From positions 1-62,741 of the forward strand of contig JARULA010000011.1 of the NCBI GenBank assembly GCA_029688995.1: a DNA stretch of 62,741 nucleotides, given 5' to 3'. Shown in pieces: positions 29,953 through 39,921 of this stretch (the first letter of the stretch is position 1; every line of letters begins with the position of its first letter). The notes under the pieces were generated by a model. That model saw only the letters and a list, made by a program, of their open reading frames with translations. It ran no database searches and was not told where the DNA came from. The position numbers and the translations under genes are program-made. This DNA comes from Marinilabiliaceae bacterium ANBcel2. Its GTDB lineage: Bacteria > Bacteroidota > Bacteroidia > Bacteroidales > Marinilabiliaceae.

Positions 29953-30798
29953 CTATTTATTATCAAAATATAGAGCCGCAGCTCCCAATATAGCAATATC
30001 AGGCATATCCGAAACTTCGATAGAAAGCTTATCAATCACTCCGGCATAAGGAAAATCATTCAATCCCTTTTTTAGCCCTTCTTCAAAAAACTCAAACGAT
30101 TTTGAAACCGATCCTCCCAAAATAATAGCAGCTGGATCAACTGCAAAAATAATAGTTTTAATCGCATTAGCCAGATGCTCTCCATAGCTATCAAAAACTG
30201 CCTTAGCCTTTTCATCTCCATTTAAAGCTTGTTTAGCTAAATTCTCACCTTCTGTACCGGCCGAATTATTAAAAAACCTTCCACTGCAATAGTGTTCATA
30301 ATTATCATCCATATATGGAATCATACCAAACTCTCCTGCGCCACAATTTTGATCAGTTAAGAGATGACCTCCTTTAATAATCCCGGCACCCAATCCGGTT
30401 CCGGTAATTAATCCTACAAAATCATCAAAATTGCGACCTTTACCAAAATAACGTTCACCTACAGCAAAGCAGTTAGCATCATTATTAACATAAACAGGAA
30501 CATTAAACTTTTTACTTAAAATTTGAGCAACCTCAACCTCTTTCCACGAAGGAATATTTTGAATATCATAAACAACACCGGTTTTATAATCAACTATACC
30601 GGGAACTCCAATACCTATACCTTTAACCTCATTTGTCATTACCGACTCAATAGTTTCTATTAAACTATTCATAACAACGAGCCAATCATCAGTCTCAGGA
30701 ACAGGTGTCATCTCAATCTTTTCAACTACACCATCACAAACGAGTCCGGCACGCATATTAGTTCCGCCAAGATCAATTCCTACTACTGTTTCATCCAT
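29953..30798 (-). CDS. ROK-family sugar kinase
   Basis: 281 residues starting at the ATG at 30798 (a GTG lies one codon upstream). It has the canonical ATP motif VGIDLGGTNMRAG, sugar-binding IPSWKE and catalytic YVNNDANCFA, second phosphate motif GTGLGAGII and CGAGEFG. The usual ROK zinc cysteines are sparse (EHYCSGRFF). It probably phosphorylates the monosaccharide released by the upstream GH2 enzyme (27-base gap), for example glucose, N-acetylglucosamine or mannose; specificity cannot be told. Confidence 0.92.
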   Translation of the reverse strand: MDETVVGIDLGGTNMRAGLVCDGVVEKIEMTPVPETDDWLVVMNSLIETIESVMTNEVKGIGIGVPGIVDYKTGVVYDIQNIPSWKEVEVAQILSKKFNVPVYVNNDANCFAVGERYFGKGRNFDDFVGLITGTGLGAGIIKGGHLLTDQNCGAGEFGMIPYMDDNYEHYCSGRFFNNSAGTEGENLAKQALNGDEKAKAVFDSYGEHLANAIKTIIFAVDPAAIILGGSVSKSFEFFEEGLKKGLNDFPYAGVIDKLSIEVSDMPDIAILGAAALYFDNK

Positions 30799-30828
30799 CA
30801 CAAAAAAATTATTGATTAATACTAATTA

Positions 30829-33462
30829 TTATAAATTACAACCTTGCATAACGATATCCAGCTGATCAATAGAAAGATCATTTACAGGAATATAACCCCT
30901 AATCACTCTATTCTCACCAGGCAAAACAGAAATATAGTTATCGTCCCAAAAGACAGGTAAAACAGGTTCTCCGTCTACATTATCAATCAATTCAAACTGA
31001 ACAAAAAAGGCGATTAAATCAGTTGGATTCTCTAACTCCACAACAAACTCATACCTGTCATTAACTCTGGAGATATCATAACTAAACTCTACATCAGAAG
31101 CAGGCATTTCATTTAACTGGTGAAAATCAGCATGCTCTTTATTGGGTGTCCAAAACCAGGTAGTATTATCAAAATCCGGAATATCCTCAACGGTTGAAAG
31201 CCAGTAAAAATTATTTAAGATCTCACTGCCATCATTGTCAAAAAGCTTAAGATCAAGAAAATAAGTAGTTGACAACTCATCTATTTCAGGAATTTCATAA
31301 ACCATTTTAGCTGAGTTAGGTTCAACATCAAATTTACTTTCAAAAGAGTGCAGTTTATTAGAGTTTATATCAAAAACCTCTACTAAAAGTTTTAAATCTT
31401 TTTGATTGGTTAAATGATCATTATTAATATATACATTTCCATCACCATAATTATAAATTGGTGATAAAGGAGCTGCTGCTTTACGAGTAGCATAAAATGC
31501 TCCTGTAGGATTAAGGTAATAATCAAATAACTGCCAATAAAAAGTTGGCCAGGCCGAATTATACATCCACTGTACAACCCCTGTACTGTGAAACTTGTTT
31601 ACCGAAAAAGATTCAAACAGAGGACGCATAGCCTCATAATTAGCAATTTGATTTTTAAAAATAAAATCTTCTAAATTATCCGACTCTCCGTAACGAGCAT
31701 GAAAAGCATTTAAATAGCGATCAAGATTTTCAAACTGGTTACGTCCACTGTAATACAACCATACACTATCTATGGGCCAAAGGTGTTCTTTAGGAATCAT
31801 CTTTTTTATACTTGACAAAGGAGGAATCTGAGGCCCTGGTCCCACTTCGGTATTAAATCCGAAAGCACCTCCATACTCTTCATCAATATACCAGTAAACA
31901 GGTGGTACCCAATCATAGGGACCTTCCATTTTAACTCCGGTAGGGCCACTAATTTCACTCTGCCTTGGATCACTATCACCCATTAACATTGCTCCGCCGC
32001 AATAACTAAGAATAGGACGTGTAGTATCAATACGATCCATAATTTCATTAAGCATTACCTCCAGATCGGGACGCGGTAACTTATCACTTCCATAAGTCCA
32101 TATAGCAACACTGGGATGATGTCTGTGCCATAAAACCTGATCGCGATAATTTGCAGCATGCAACTTCTTCTCCTCTTCACCTCTTATGGTAACATAATCA
32201 TCATGTGGGATACCAGTATAACTTATCCACTCCCAATGAGCTGTCCAACCTAACATAAGAAGAAGTCCCAACTCATCAGCCTTATTCATTATAGTACGAT
32301 TACGACCCCAAAAACTTTCAAGACGAATAGAGTTCAAATTCAAATGCTGCGCATACTCCATTTGTGCCACTACCTTCTCATCACTATCTCCTAAAAAAAT
32401 ATCATCTACCCATCCGGCACTACGAACAACAAGTTTTTGTCCATTAACCTTAAAGCCGCGGTATCCCGATTCATTCCAAAAATCTTCAACTTCTCTTATG
32501 CCAAACCTAATATTATCTACATCACTTTTTTCATCCTCTAATTGAGCAGTAACAGTAAGATCATAAAGTGGTTGATCACCCATATTGTTAGGCCACCACA
32601 ACATAGGATTATCCATCTTGAGCTCCTCATAATGCTCGGGGGTAAAAAAGATTTCTCTAACTTCACCGGGCTGCATAACAACATTTTTATTTAATAAAAC
32701 ATTATCAAATTCAGCAGAAACTTTTCCATGCTTAACCTCATTACAGTGATTGGTAACAAAAGTAGAAATTGTAAGCTCGGCCTCATCTAATGTCTCTTTA
32801 TTAACTTTAGACACCACATTTGTATGTCTTAACGAAAGAGCACCTGTATGCTTAAGAAAAACCTCACGCCAAAGACCCGTTAAATTGTCTGGGGGTGTCG
32901 GATTCCAATCTACAAAACCTTTACTTATATCTTCACCAAACTTGGGAGGAATCACCTCTACTGCAACTACATTTTCACCATTTGTGATATAATCGGTAAT
33001 ATCAAAATTCCACACACCATACGAACCCTGAATTAGTTCATCAGTAGCAATCAACTCTCCGTTAATCCAAATATTAGCCTTAAAGTTAATACCCTCAAAG
33101 GTAATTTGATAAAAATCCTGAGAAGTTACATCATCAATATTAAAGACCTTACGATACCACCATGGCACTTCATAAGGTTCACTATCCATATTTTCAACTA
33201 TAAAAGGATCAAAAATATCTTCAAAATACCCATTTTGCATCAATCCGTGCACAATAGTAGCCGGAACCGTAACGGGATAACCAAATGTAGCATCAAAATC
33301 TTTTTGAGAAATAATCTCCCCTGATACATCAATCGAATCGGAAGAGAATAGTTGCCAACCATCATCTAACCGAGTAGTATGCTCTTCTTTATCATCCATG
33401 CCTGAGCATGAAATAAGAGAAAAGGCCAACACAACCATAAACATATATACTATTCTATTCAT
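30829..33462 (-). CDS. GH2 exo-beta-glycosidase, exo-glucosaminidase/mannosidase-like lipoprotein
   Basis: 877 residues with leader ending LISC (lipobox). Layout is GH2: sugar-binding domain (residues about 60-200), immunoglobulin-like domains, TIM barrel (about 340-620) and C-terminal beta domains. The segments WTYGSDKLP (GSD, acid/base Asp) and GFNTEVGPG (nucleophile Glu) match the exo-beta-D-glucosaminidase type of GH2 rather than beta-galactosidase. It probably removes terminal beta-linked sugars in the periplasm or at the surface. First gene of an operon with the two ROK genes, preceded by an operator-like palindrome. Confidence 0.85.
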   Translation of the reverse strand: MNRIVYMFMVVLAFSLISCSGMDDKEEHTTRLDDGWQLFSSDSIDVSGEIISQKDFDATFGYPVTVPATIVHGLMQNGYFEDIFDPFIVENMDSEPYEVPWWYRKVFNIDDVTSQDFYQITFEGINFKANIWINGELIATDELIQGSYGVWNFDITDYITNGENVVAVEVIPPKFGEDISKGFVDWNPTPPDNLTGLWREVFLKHTGALSLRHTNVVSKVNKETLDEAELTISTFVTNHCNEVKHGKVSAEFDNVLLNKNVVMQPGEVREIFFTPEHYEELKMDNPMLWWPNNMGDQPLYDLTVTAQLEDEKSDVDNIRFGIREVEDFWNESGYRGFKVNGQKLVVRSAGWVDDIFLGDSDEKVVAQMEYAQHLNLNSIRLESFWGRNRTIMNKADELGLLLMLGWTAHWEWISYTGIPHDDYVTIRGEEEKKLHAANYRDQVLWHRHHPSVAIWTYGSDKLPRPDLEVMLNEIMDRIDTTRPILSYCGGAMLMGDSDPRQSEISGPTGVKMEGPYDWVPPVYWYIDEEYGGAFGFNTEVGPGPQIPPLSSIKKMIPKEHLWPIDSVWLYYSGRNQFENLDRYLNAFHARYGESDNLEDFIFKNQIANYEAMRPLFESFSVNKFHSTGVVQWMYNSAWPTFYWQLFDYYLNPTGAFYATRKAAAPLSPIYNYGDGNVYINNDHLTNQKDLKLLVEVFDINSNKLHSFESKFDVEPNSAKMVYEIPEIDELSTTYFLDLKLFDNDGSEILNNFYWLSTVEDIPDFDNTTWFWTPNKEHADFHQLNEMPASDVEFSYDISRVNDRYEFVVELENPTDLIAFFVQFELIDNVDGEPVLPVFWDDNYISVLPGENRVIRGYIPVNDLSIDQLDIVMQGCNL

Positions 33463-33566
33463 ACTATTAAATTTACAATTACTTAAAAGCAGTTATCTAA
33501 ATTGGTTAAGGCATTATCATATTATTTGTGTAAACTGTACGCAAAGAAAAGACTATTTTGCAAACA

Positions 33567-33582
33567 ATGCAACCCTTTGCAT
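33567..33582. promoter_or_regulatory. Operator-like palindrome upstream of the GH2-ROK operon
   Basis: ATGCAACCCTTTGCAT has perfect 6-base arms. Its core GCAA-N4-TTGC matches the spacing of the palindrome at 39691 before susC. It lies 105 bases upstream of the GH2 start. I infer a binding site for the LacI-type protein at 39922. Confidence 0.5.
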
Positions 33583-33681
33583 AGTTTAGTGACACATTTC
33601 CCGGCTAATCAAAACAAACATCTAAACACAAAAATTGATTAACTAATTACCAGGAAAGTGCACTAAATAGATATTTTAAAA

Positions 33682-33718
33682 ATGCGCCCAACCCAAATAT
33701 AATATGAGAAGGGCGCAT
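33682..33718 (-). terminator. Terminator of the susC-susD-lipoprotein operon
   Basis: ATGCGCCC (33682-33689) pairs with GGGCGCAT (33711-33718). On the minus strand the stem is followed by TTTT, 24 bases after the lipoprotein stop. Confidence 0.8.
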
Positions 33719-33741
33719 CATGAACGGGGAAACGTAATCCG

Positions 33742-34563
33742 TTACTCCTCAGGTTTAAACACCCACACCCAGCCTGGACTCCAGTCAACATCAGATATAA
33801 AAAGAACCATTCGATCTTCAGTTAACTCCAAAATTTCATACTCTTTTAATCCCTCATTTTGAACGCCACCATCTTCAACACCCAAAATGTTAGCATCTCC
33901 AACAATAGTTAATGTAGAAAAATCAGAGTTAAACTCAAATGTACTTCCCTCTACAGGATCAGCATCGGGCCCTTCATAATAGGTATAATTTGGTCCGCCA
34001 AGCAGATCGAAAACCATCCTTCCATAAACATCAGAGGGAGCTCCGTCGGGATAATCAGGTTGCCACCAAAAAGCTTCAGGATCTTCACCTGTCATGTACC
34101 ACCATGCATCAGGATCCGATCGGTCAAACACCCATGTTTTACTCTCTTCACCTGCAAGATAGAACCACTCCTTAGGTAAAGATTCAGGATCGGATATCTC
34201 TTCAATATCTACCTCAATACTCTTTTTTATATACTCTACATTATGGATATCGCCATCATGAAGGTAACCGCTAGAGACAATAAAGTGAAAAGTTTGAGTC
34301 CCTATAAATGGAAAATCTACCTTAACACGATCGCTATGACTTGTACTTATTATATAGTCCCAATATCCAATAACGCCGGGTGTATTCATCTCAAGAGTAA
34401 ACGAATTACTCCCTGGAGAATCATGCACAACATTTAACTCAATATCATCGGGATGATAGGCATTTTTTAACACCTCCCTATCTTCGACGGGATCACAGGA
34501 GCTCAATTTCAACAAAACAGCAAGAACTCCTATTATATAAATATTAAATCTATTTTTTCTCAT
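33742..34563 (-). CDS. PUL lipoprotein, probable surface glycan-binding protein
   Basis: 273 residues with a leader ending LSSC (lipobox). No catalytic motif is visible. The body is rich in Trp, Tyr and Asp (DPDAWWYMTGEDPEAFWWQ), and ends in a beta-rich segment. It sits directly after susD in the same operon, the usual position of SusE/SusF-type or other surface glycan-binding proteins, so that role is likely from context. No close family is recognised. The 60-base gap to susD holds no terminator. Confidence 0.75.
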   Translation of the reverse strand: MRKNRFNIYIIGVLAVLLKLSSCDPVEDREVLKNAYHPDDIELNVVHDSPGSNSFTLEMNTPGVIGYWDYIISTSHSDRVKVDFPFIGTQTFHFIVSSGYLHDGDIHNVEYIKKSIEVDIEEISDPESLPKEWFYLAGEESKTWVFDRSDPDAWWYMTGEDPEAFWWQPDYPDGAPSDVYGRMVFDLLGGPNYTYYEGPDADPVEGSTFEFNSDFSTLTIVGDANILGVEDGGVQNEGLKEYEILELTEDRMVLFISDVDWSPGWVWVFKPEE

Positions 34564-34623
34564 CTCAAAAATCTTTAAATATTTTGAAAAATAATCTTTC
34601 CGGTTAATTAATTAACATTCTCA

Positions 34624-36345
34624 TTACCAACCGGGATTTTGCTCATATAATCCGTCCGATAGTCTAATTTCTGATTCCGGAACCGGAACAAGTCCTTTAA
34701 CATCAGAGCGGTAACGAGGAGTATAGGTATCAGGTTCTCCAACATTTATAACATTAGCCTCACTACCAAAGTATGAATTATCACTCTCAACATCTCCCCA
34801 GCGAACAAGGTCAAACCATCTTATTCCCTCAAAAGCAAACTCAAACTTTCTTTCAGCTTTTACGGCATCCAATGAATATCCGACAGGGTCAAGCCCTACT
34901 CGCTCTCTAACCGCATTTAGTCCGTCAGCAGTTTCGGTTAACTCAGAATGCATTAACAATACGTCAGAATATCTTAGGTAATAAAAATCCTGAGCACTCC
35001 ATAACATATAACTATCACTATCAGATCCCGGTCCATATAAATAATAGAACATTCCTTTTACACCTTCATCACCATCATGATTAAGCTGAATATACTTTTT
35101 ATTAACAAGCTCAGTTTGTAATACACCATTATTTACATCTGGATTATATCCCTCAACAGCCTCATCATCGGCATTTAAATCAAGAACTGACCCTTGTTTA
35201 CGAGGATCATCATCATCCCAATCGTTATAGAAGACAGGATTAATAGATCCCCATCCCCATCCCTGGCCATAAGGAACAAGATCCTGGCCACGAACAGAAA
35301 AATAGAGGGCAGCCCAATTACGATACTTTGTTTCTCCCCACTCGCCAAAAGCATATCTTTTAGCAAACATAACCTCGCTGTTTCCTGTACCAATCTCAGA
35401 ATGAGGTCCATCCTGACCGGCCCACATAAGTCCTTCATTTTCGGCCCATGGAAGCACAGTTTCTCCGGCACTTTGATTTACATGAGAGTATGGCCATAGA
35501 TTTCTAAAATCTGATAAAAGAGCATATCCGCTATTATCAATGATATCCTCTAAATGAGTGACAACATCATCCCTACCTACCTCTGTTCCATCAGGTAACT
35601 CTACAACATCTACAGACTGGTTTAACATGTTGGTCATATAGCCCGTATAGTGAAGATAAGCGCGTGCCACATAAGCCTTAGCAACCCAAACATTAGCATG
35701 AGCATAATCTCTGGCAGGTATAGTATTGATATCTATCTCCTCCATATATTCAGCCCCTTTTACAAAATCACTCATAATTTGAGAAAAAGTATCGCTAAAA
35801 GATGCACGAGGCACTTCTCTCTCCTGATCGGGAGATAAAATAAGAGGCATACCGCCAAAAAGACGTGCAGCACGAAACATTAAAAAGCCACGCATAAAAT
35901 GGGCTTCTCCCAAAACATCTTTTAGATACCTATCTGCCTCTTCCTCATTAGCAAAAAAACCAGAAAAATCAGCAGTTTCCATCGCTTCGATAATATTATT
36001 AGCACGGAAAACTCCACGATAGGTCTCTTGCCATAAATCCTGATAAGTATCCTCCGAAGGATCGACAAACTCAGAAACATTTAAAGCAAAAACATCATCA
36101 GCTCCACCACCGGAAAAGACAAGATCACTCATCATACTTGCAGCAATATGCTCATCAGATAGCCCGGTCCCTGTTTGCACATACAGAGAATTATACACAC
36201 CAGCCATAGCTTCATTGATATCTTCAGGGGTGCGATAAAAATTATCTGTATTTTTTTGAAATAAATTGGTAGTCTCGAGATGATCATCACAACCGGTTGT
36301 TAAAATAATCACTGCGAAGACAAAAAGATATATAATATTTTTCAT
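34624..36345 (-). CDS. susD: SusD/RagB family outer-membrane glycan-binding lipoprotein
   Basis: 573 residues, leader ending LTTGC (lipobox). Typical SusD text: an N-terminal helical segment with NLFQKNTDNFYRTPEDINEA, EAHFMRGFLMFRAARLFGG, a middle variable region, and the C-terminal YLRYSDVLLMHSE, FEFAFEGIRWFDLVRWG and LVPVPESEI. It caps the SusC transporter and captures oligosaccharides at the cell surface. It follows susC by 19 bases. Confidence 0.96.
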   Translation of the reverse strand: MKNIIYLFVFAVIILTTGCDDHLETTNLFQKNTDNFYRTPEDINEAMAGVYNSLYVQTGTGLSDEHIAASMMSDLVFSGGGADDVFALNVSEFVDPSEDTYQDLWQETYRGVFRANNIIEAMETADFSGFFANEEEADRYLKDVLGEAHFMRGFLMFRAARLFGGMPLILSPDQEREVPRASFSDTFSQIMSDFVKGAEYMEEIDINTIPARDYAHANVWVAKAYVARAYLHYTGYMTNMLNQSVDVVELPDGTEVGRDDVVTHLEDIIDNSGYALLSDFRNLWPYSHVNQSAGETVLPWAENEGLMWAGQDGPHSEIGTGNSEVMFAKRYAFGEWGETKYRNWAALYFSVRGQDLVPYGQGWGWGSINPVFYNDWDDDDPRKQGSVLDLNADDEAVEGYNPDVNNGVLQTELVNKKYIQLNHDGDEGVKGMFYYLYGPGSDSDSYMLWSAQDFYYLRYSDVLLMHSELTETADGLNAVRERVGLDPVGYSLDAVKAERKFEFAFEGIRWFDLVRWGDVESDNSYFGSEANVINVGEPDTYTPRYRSDVKGLVPVPESEIRLSDGLYEQNPGW

Positions 36346-36364
36346 ATCTCTAACTATTTAAAAT

Positions 36365-39300
36365 TTAAAATGTAACATTCATACCTACCATAACAGTACG
36401 AGGCAATGGATATAATCCTAAATCAATTCCGGATGCCCAATCATCGGGCGCATAACCTATTTCAGGATCCATTCCGTCATAACTGGTAAATGTGTGAAGG
36501 TTATTAACAGATACATAAAGCGATGCGGCCTGTATATGGTCAACCGACTGCAACATAGAGTCAAACTTATATCCAAAAGTTAAATTGTTAACTCGTAAAT
36601 AATCAGCATCGTGAACATAAATGTCTGAGATCAAATTACTATTAGCATTTGCAACAGCACTTAAACGAGGCATTGTATTAGAAGTGCCCTCACCATGCCA
36701 TCTGTCAAATACCGATGTGGGATAGTTCTGACTGGGCGATCCCGCAAAATCACGGTACGACTGCATAACCTGCATACCAAATTTACCTGACAATGCAGCA
36801 TTCACATAAAAACCACGATATTCAGCATTTAACTGTATTCCCATTTCAAAATCGGGATGAGGACTACCAATCTTAACTTTATCATCATCATCAATAATTC
36901 CATCTCCATTTTGATCTACAAAACGTACATCTCCGGGACGACGGGCAATATCACTCTCTGCATCAATCACTATAGGATCTCCGTCGGCAGTAACATAACT
37001 ATCAACCTCGTCCTGATTTTGGAAAATACCATCGGTTTCATATCCATAAAAGAATCCAATTGGCTGACCTACCTCAACTCGAGAAACATAAGATGTTCCC
37101 TGTGCTAAAACATCACTCTCACCTCTTATAACACCTTCAGCGTTAGCAAGACGAGTCACCTCATTTTTATTGTGAGCTCCACTAAGAGTTATACCATATT
37201 TAAAATCACCTTCCCGATCGTTCCATGAAAGAGAAAATTCAAAACCTGTGTTTTCTACATCTCCTCCATTTATATATGGAGCACCTGCACCATATACACC
37301 CATAATAGGAGCTATTACTAACCAATCTTTTGTTGTCTTTTTATACCAATCCAGATTTAGTCCCAGCCTGGTATTAAAAAAGTTAGCATCCAATCCAAAA
37401 TTCAGCTGCTCCGAAGTCTCCCATGTAACATCAGGGTTGGGTATATTCGAAGGAATTGCAGTACTTGCAGAAGTTAATTTATCAGGTCCAAAATAATACC
37501 CTCTTGACAAATAACTAATATTAGAAGTATAGATAAAATTATTTATACTTTGATTTCCATTTTGCCCCCAGCTACCACGAAGTTTGGCAAAAGAGAGCCA
37601 GTGAAAATCCTGCATAAACTCCTCCTCACTAAAATTCCATCCTGCCGAGAAAGAAGGGAAATACCCCCATCTATTACCTGATGCAAAATTTGATGAACCA
37701 TCAGCTCTAAAAGTAGCATCAACCATATATCTTTCATCATAATTGTATGATGCACGACCCATATATGACATTAAGCCACCACCCTGGGCAGCCCAGTCGC
37801 GACCATCTGCACTAATATCTCCTACACTCTCGACAGACTGTACATTAGCTAAATATGCATGCTCAAACATACCAAAGTCGGTTCCCGCCTTAGAAGCAGA
37901 AATAGAAGAGTTTAAGATATTCTCAAGCATTTCGGTACCCGCTAAAAGATCTATTTTATGATTATCAATACTAAAATCATAATTCAAAGTGTTAGTCCAG
38001 GTATAAGTTATCCCCTGATATTTACTTTGAGAAATACGGTCGGTAGATCTTCTATCAAGATTGGCAAGTGCATATTCACGATCGTACGATCTGCTATGAC
38101 CAAACCATCCATTTATACCAAAAGAGGAACGAAATCTTAAATCTTCAACAGGCTGCAATTCAGCAAATACATTACCTGCAACAGTATTTCCACGTCCATC
38201 ATTATATTTATGTCGATCAATCATAGTTGCAACAGGATTGTGCTGATTACGATCCACACCTTCAAGAGTAGGTCCATATCCACCAGTGAGTCGATTTTGA
38301 GCACCCATATCATAATGCACAGGCATAAAGGGATTTGTTATCATTGCATCATGAAGGTCATTATAATATATATTACCAGTAGCAACCGATCGATTTTTAG
38401 TGTTAGTATAGGTAAAATTTTCACCTACAGTTAAAATATCATGTTGATCGTTTTTAAAAAGTACCATTTCGGTATTCATACGTGCTGTAATTCGGCGATA
38501 ACCGGCATCAGTAACATCTCCACCAATAATACCTGTTTGATCTAAATAGGAGAATCCCAATGCATAGGTAATATCTTCAGCAGAGCCGGTAATATTAATT
38601 GCATGACTCTGTACAGGAGCATCAGATTTGGTAATAGCATCTACCCAGTCGGTACCTGTCCAGCCATCCTGCAGCTTATCCCATACATGCTGACCATAAG
38701 TTGTGCCAGCCTGAGCAGGAAAACTGTTATCCAGATAAGAGTTTCCATTAACAATTAAATTTTCCCAATTGTAAGGAGTGGCACCATCATTTAATCTCGC
38801 CTCATCAAAAATATACATATACTCCTGTGCATTTAAAGAGGTAGGACGCTTATACATATTTTGAACACCATAATAAGCATCATACGTCACGCGTGTTTCG
38901 GCTCCTCTGGTACCTTTTTTAGTAGTTACCAAAATAACTCCATTGGCAGCTCGTGAACCATAAATTGCAGCTGAAGCGGCATCCTTTAATACGTCAATAG
39001 ACTCAATATCTGAAGCATTAAGATAGTCGATGCTTGACATAGCAACTCCATCAACAATATAAAGAGGTTCTGAATCACCAACAGTACCCATTCCTCTTAT
39101 AGTTACACTGGTCCCGGCACCTGGTGCACCATGATTACGAGTCACTTGCACCCCGGGTGCAACACCTTGTAAAGCTTCCATAGCAGTAGATGTATTTAAC
39201 TCTGCTATATCATCACCGCCAACATTTACATTGGCTCCTGTAACAAGAGCTCTTCGCTGAACTCCATAACCAACAACCACAACCTCATCCAAATCAGCAA

Positions 39301-39589
39301 AAGATTCGCGTAATACTACATCAATATTACTTTGACCATCCACTGAAACGTTTTGCGTCTCCATTCCAATAAATGAAAACACTAAAACTGCATCGGGTGC
39401 AGAAACATCAATAGAGTAGTTTCCATCAATATCAGTTACTACACCCCTGGTTGTACCATCCTCAAGAACAGAAACACCCGGAACGGGAGCTCCATCTGAA
39501 TCGGTTACAACACCTGCTACCTGATGCTGTGCATACGATGCAAAGCTTACAAGCAGAAAAAGAATCAAAATCAGATTTTTTCTTTTCAT
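36365..39589 (-). CDS. susC: SusC/RagA TonB-dependent oligosaccharide transporter
   Basis: 1,074 residues: signal peptide (ending SYAQ), carboxypeptidase-regulatory-like beta domain (VAGVVTDSDGAPVPGVSV), TonB-box-like DEVVVVGYG, plug (GDSEPLYIVDGV, KDAASAAIYGSRAANGVI) and a long C-terminal barrel ending in Phe. It imports glycans across the outer membrane using TonB energy, together with SusD. First gene of its operon; an operator-like palindrome lies 101 bases upstream. The imported glycan is not known; the neighbouring GH2 enzymes suggest a beta-linked, possibly galactose- or glucosamine-containing, substrate. Confidence 0.97.
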   Translation of the reverse strand: MKRKNLILILFLLVSFASYAQHQVAGVVTDSDGAPVPGVSVLEDGTTRGVVTDIDGNYSIDVSAPDAVLVFSFIGMETQNVSVDGQSNIDVVLRESFADLDEVVVVGYGVQRRALVTGANVNVGGDDIAELNTSTAMEALQGVAPGVQVTRNHGAPGAGTSVTIRGMGTVGDSEPLYIVDGVAMSSIDYLNASDIESIDVLKDAASAAIYGSRAANGVILVTTKKGTRGAETRVTYDAYYGVQNMYKRPTSLNAQEYMYIFDEARLNDGATPYNWENLIVNGNSYLDNSFPAQAGTTYGQHVWDKLQDGWTGTDWVDAITKSDAPVQSHAINITGSAEDITYALGFSYLDQTGIIGGDVTDAGYRRITARMNTEMVLFKNDQHDILTVGENFTYTNTKNRSVATGNIYYNDLHDAMITNPFMPVHYDMGAQNRLTGGYGPTLEGVDRNQHNPVATMIDRHKYNDGRGNTVAGNVFAELQPVEDLRFRSSFGINGWFGHSRSYDREYALANLDRRSTDRISQSKYQGITYTWTNTLNYDFSIDNHKIDLLAGTEMLENILNSSISASKAGTDFGMFEHAYLANVQSVESVGDISADGRDWAAQGGGLMSYMGRASYNYDERYMVDATFRADGSSNFASGNRWGYFPSFSAGWNFSEEEFMQDFHWLSFAKLRGSWGQNGNQSINNFIYTSNISYLSRGYYFGPDKLTSASTAIPSNIPNPDVTWETSEQLNFGLDANFFNTRLGLNLDWYKKTTKDWLVIAPIMGVYGAGAPYINGGDVENTGFEFSLSWNDREGDFKYGITLSGAHNKNEVTRLANAEGVIRGESDVLAQGTSYVSRVEVGQPIGFFYGYETDGIFQNQDEVDSYVTADGDPIVIDAESDIARRPGDVRFVDQNGDGIIDDDDKVKIGSPHPDFEMGIQLNAEYRGFYVNAALSGKFGMQVMQSYRDFAGSPSQNYPTSVFDRWHGEGTSNTMPRLSAVANANSNLISDIYVHDADYLRVNNLTFGYKFDSMLQSVDHIQAASLYVSVNNLHTFTSYDGMDPEIGYAPDDWASGIDLGLYPLPRTVMVGMNVTF

Positions 39590-39690
39590 AGTTTTTAAAT
39601 TAAAATTTGAAATTAAACTAAGCTGAAATACTTATTTCATCCCTTTATGAAATTACTCAGGAACAAAACTGTAAAAAATATTTAATTTGA

Positions 39691-39702
39691 GCAAGCGTTT
39701 GC
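39691..39702. promoter_or_regulatory. LacI-type operator candidate in the susC promoter region
   Basis: GCAAGCGTTTGC is an imperfect palindrome with the central CG typical of LacI-family operators. On the minus strand it overlaps a TTG that lies about 19 bases before TACAGTTTTG, a near match to the Bacteroidota -7 box, so binding would block the promoter. Confidence 0.6.
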
Positions 39703-39845
39703 ACAATATTTTTTTCTAAAAACACATCATTTTTTTAGCATTGCAAACTAAAACAAAGAATAACGGCGGATTCAGAACTTTAAATAGAAAAAAAATAAAT
39801 TATAATGTGAATAAAGTTAAAATATAGAAAGGTGAAAATAATAAA

Positions 39846-39884
39846 AACAAAAAATGCGCAACCGGTTTTGCAACCAGTTGCGCA
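39846..39884 (-). terminator. Terminator of the LacI-type regulator gene
   Basis: TGCGCAAC (39855-39862) pairs with GTTGCGCA (39877-39884), extended by two inner G-C pairs; on the minus strand a TTTTTTGTTTTT run follows. It lies 38 bases after the regulator's stop. The remaining 250 bases between susC and this gene hold only the operator and promoter. Confidence 0.88.
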
Positions 39885-39921
39885 TAATAAATAATGCAAT
39901 ATAAATATTCAACAGAAAATA

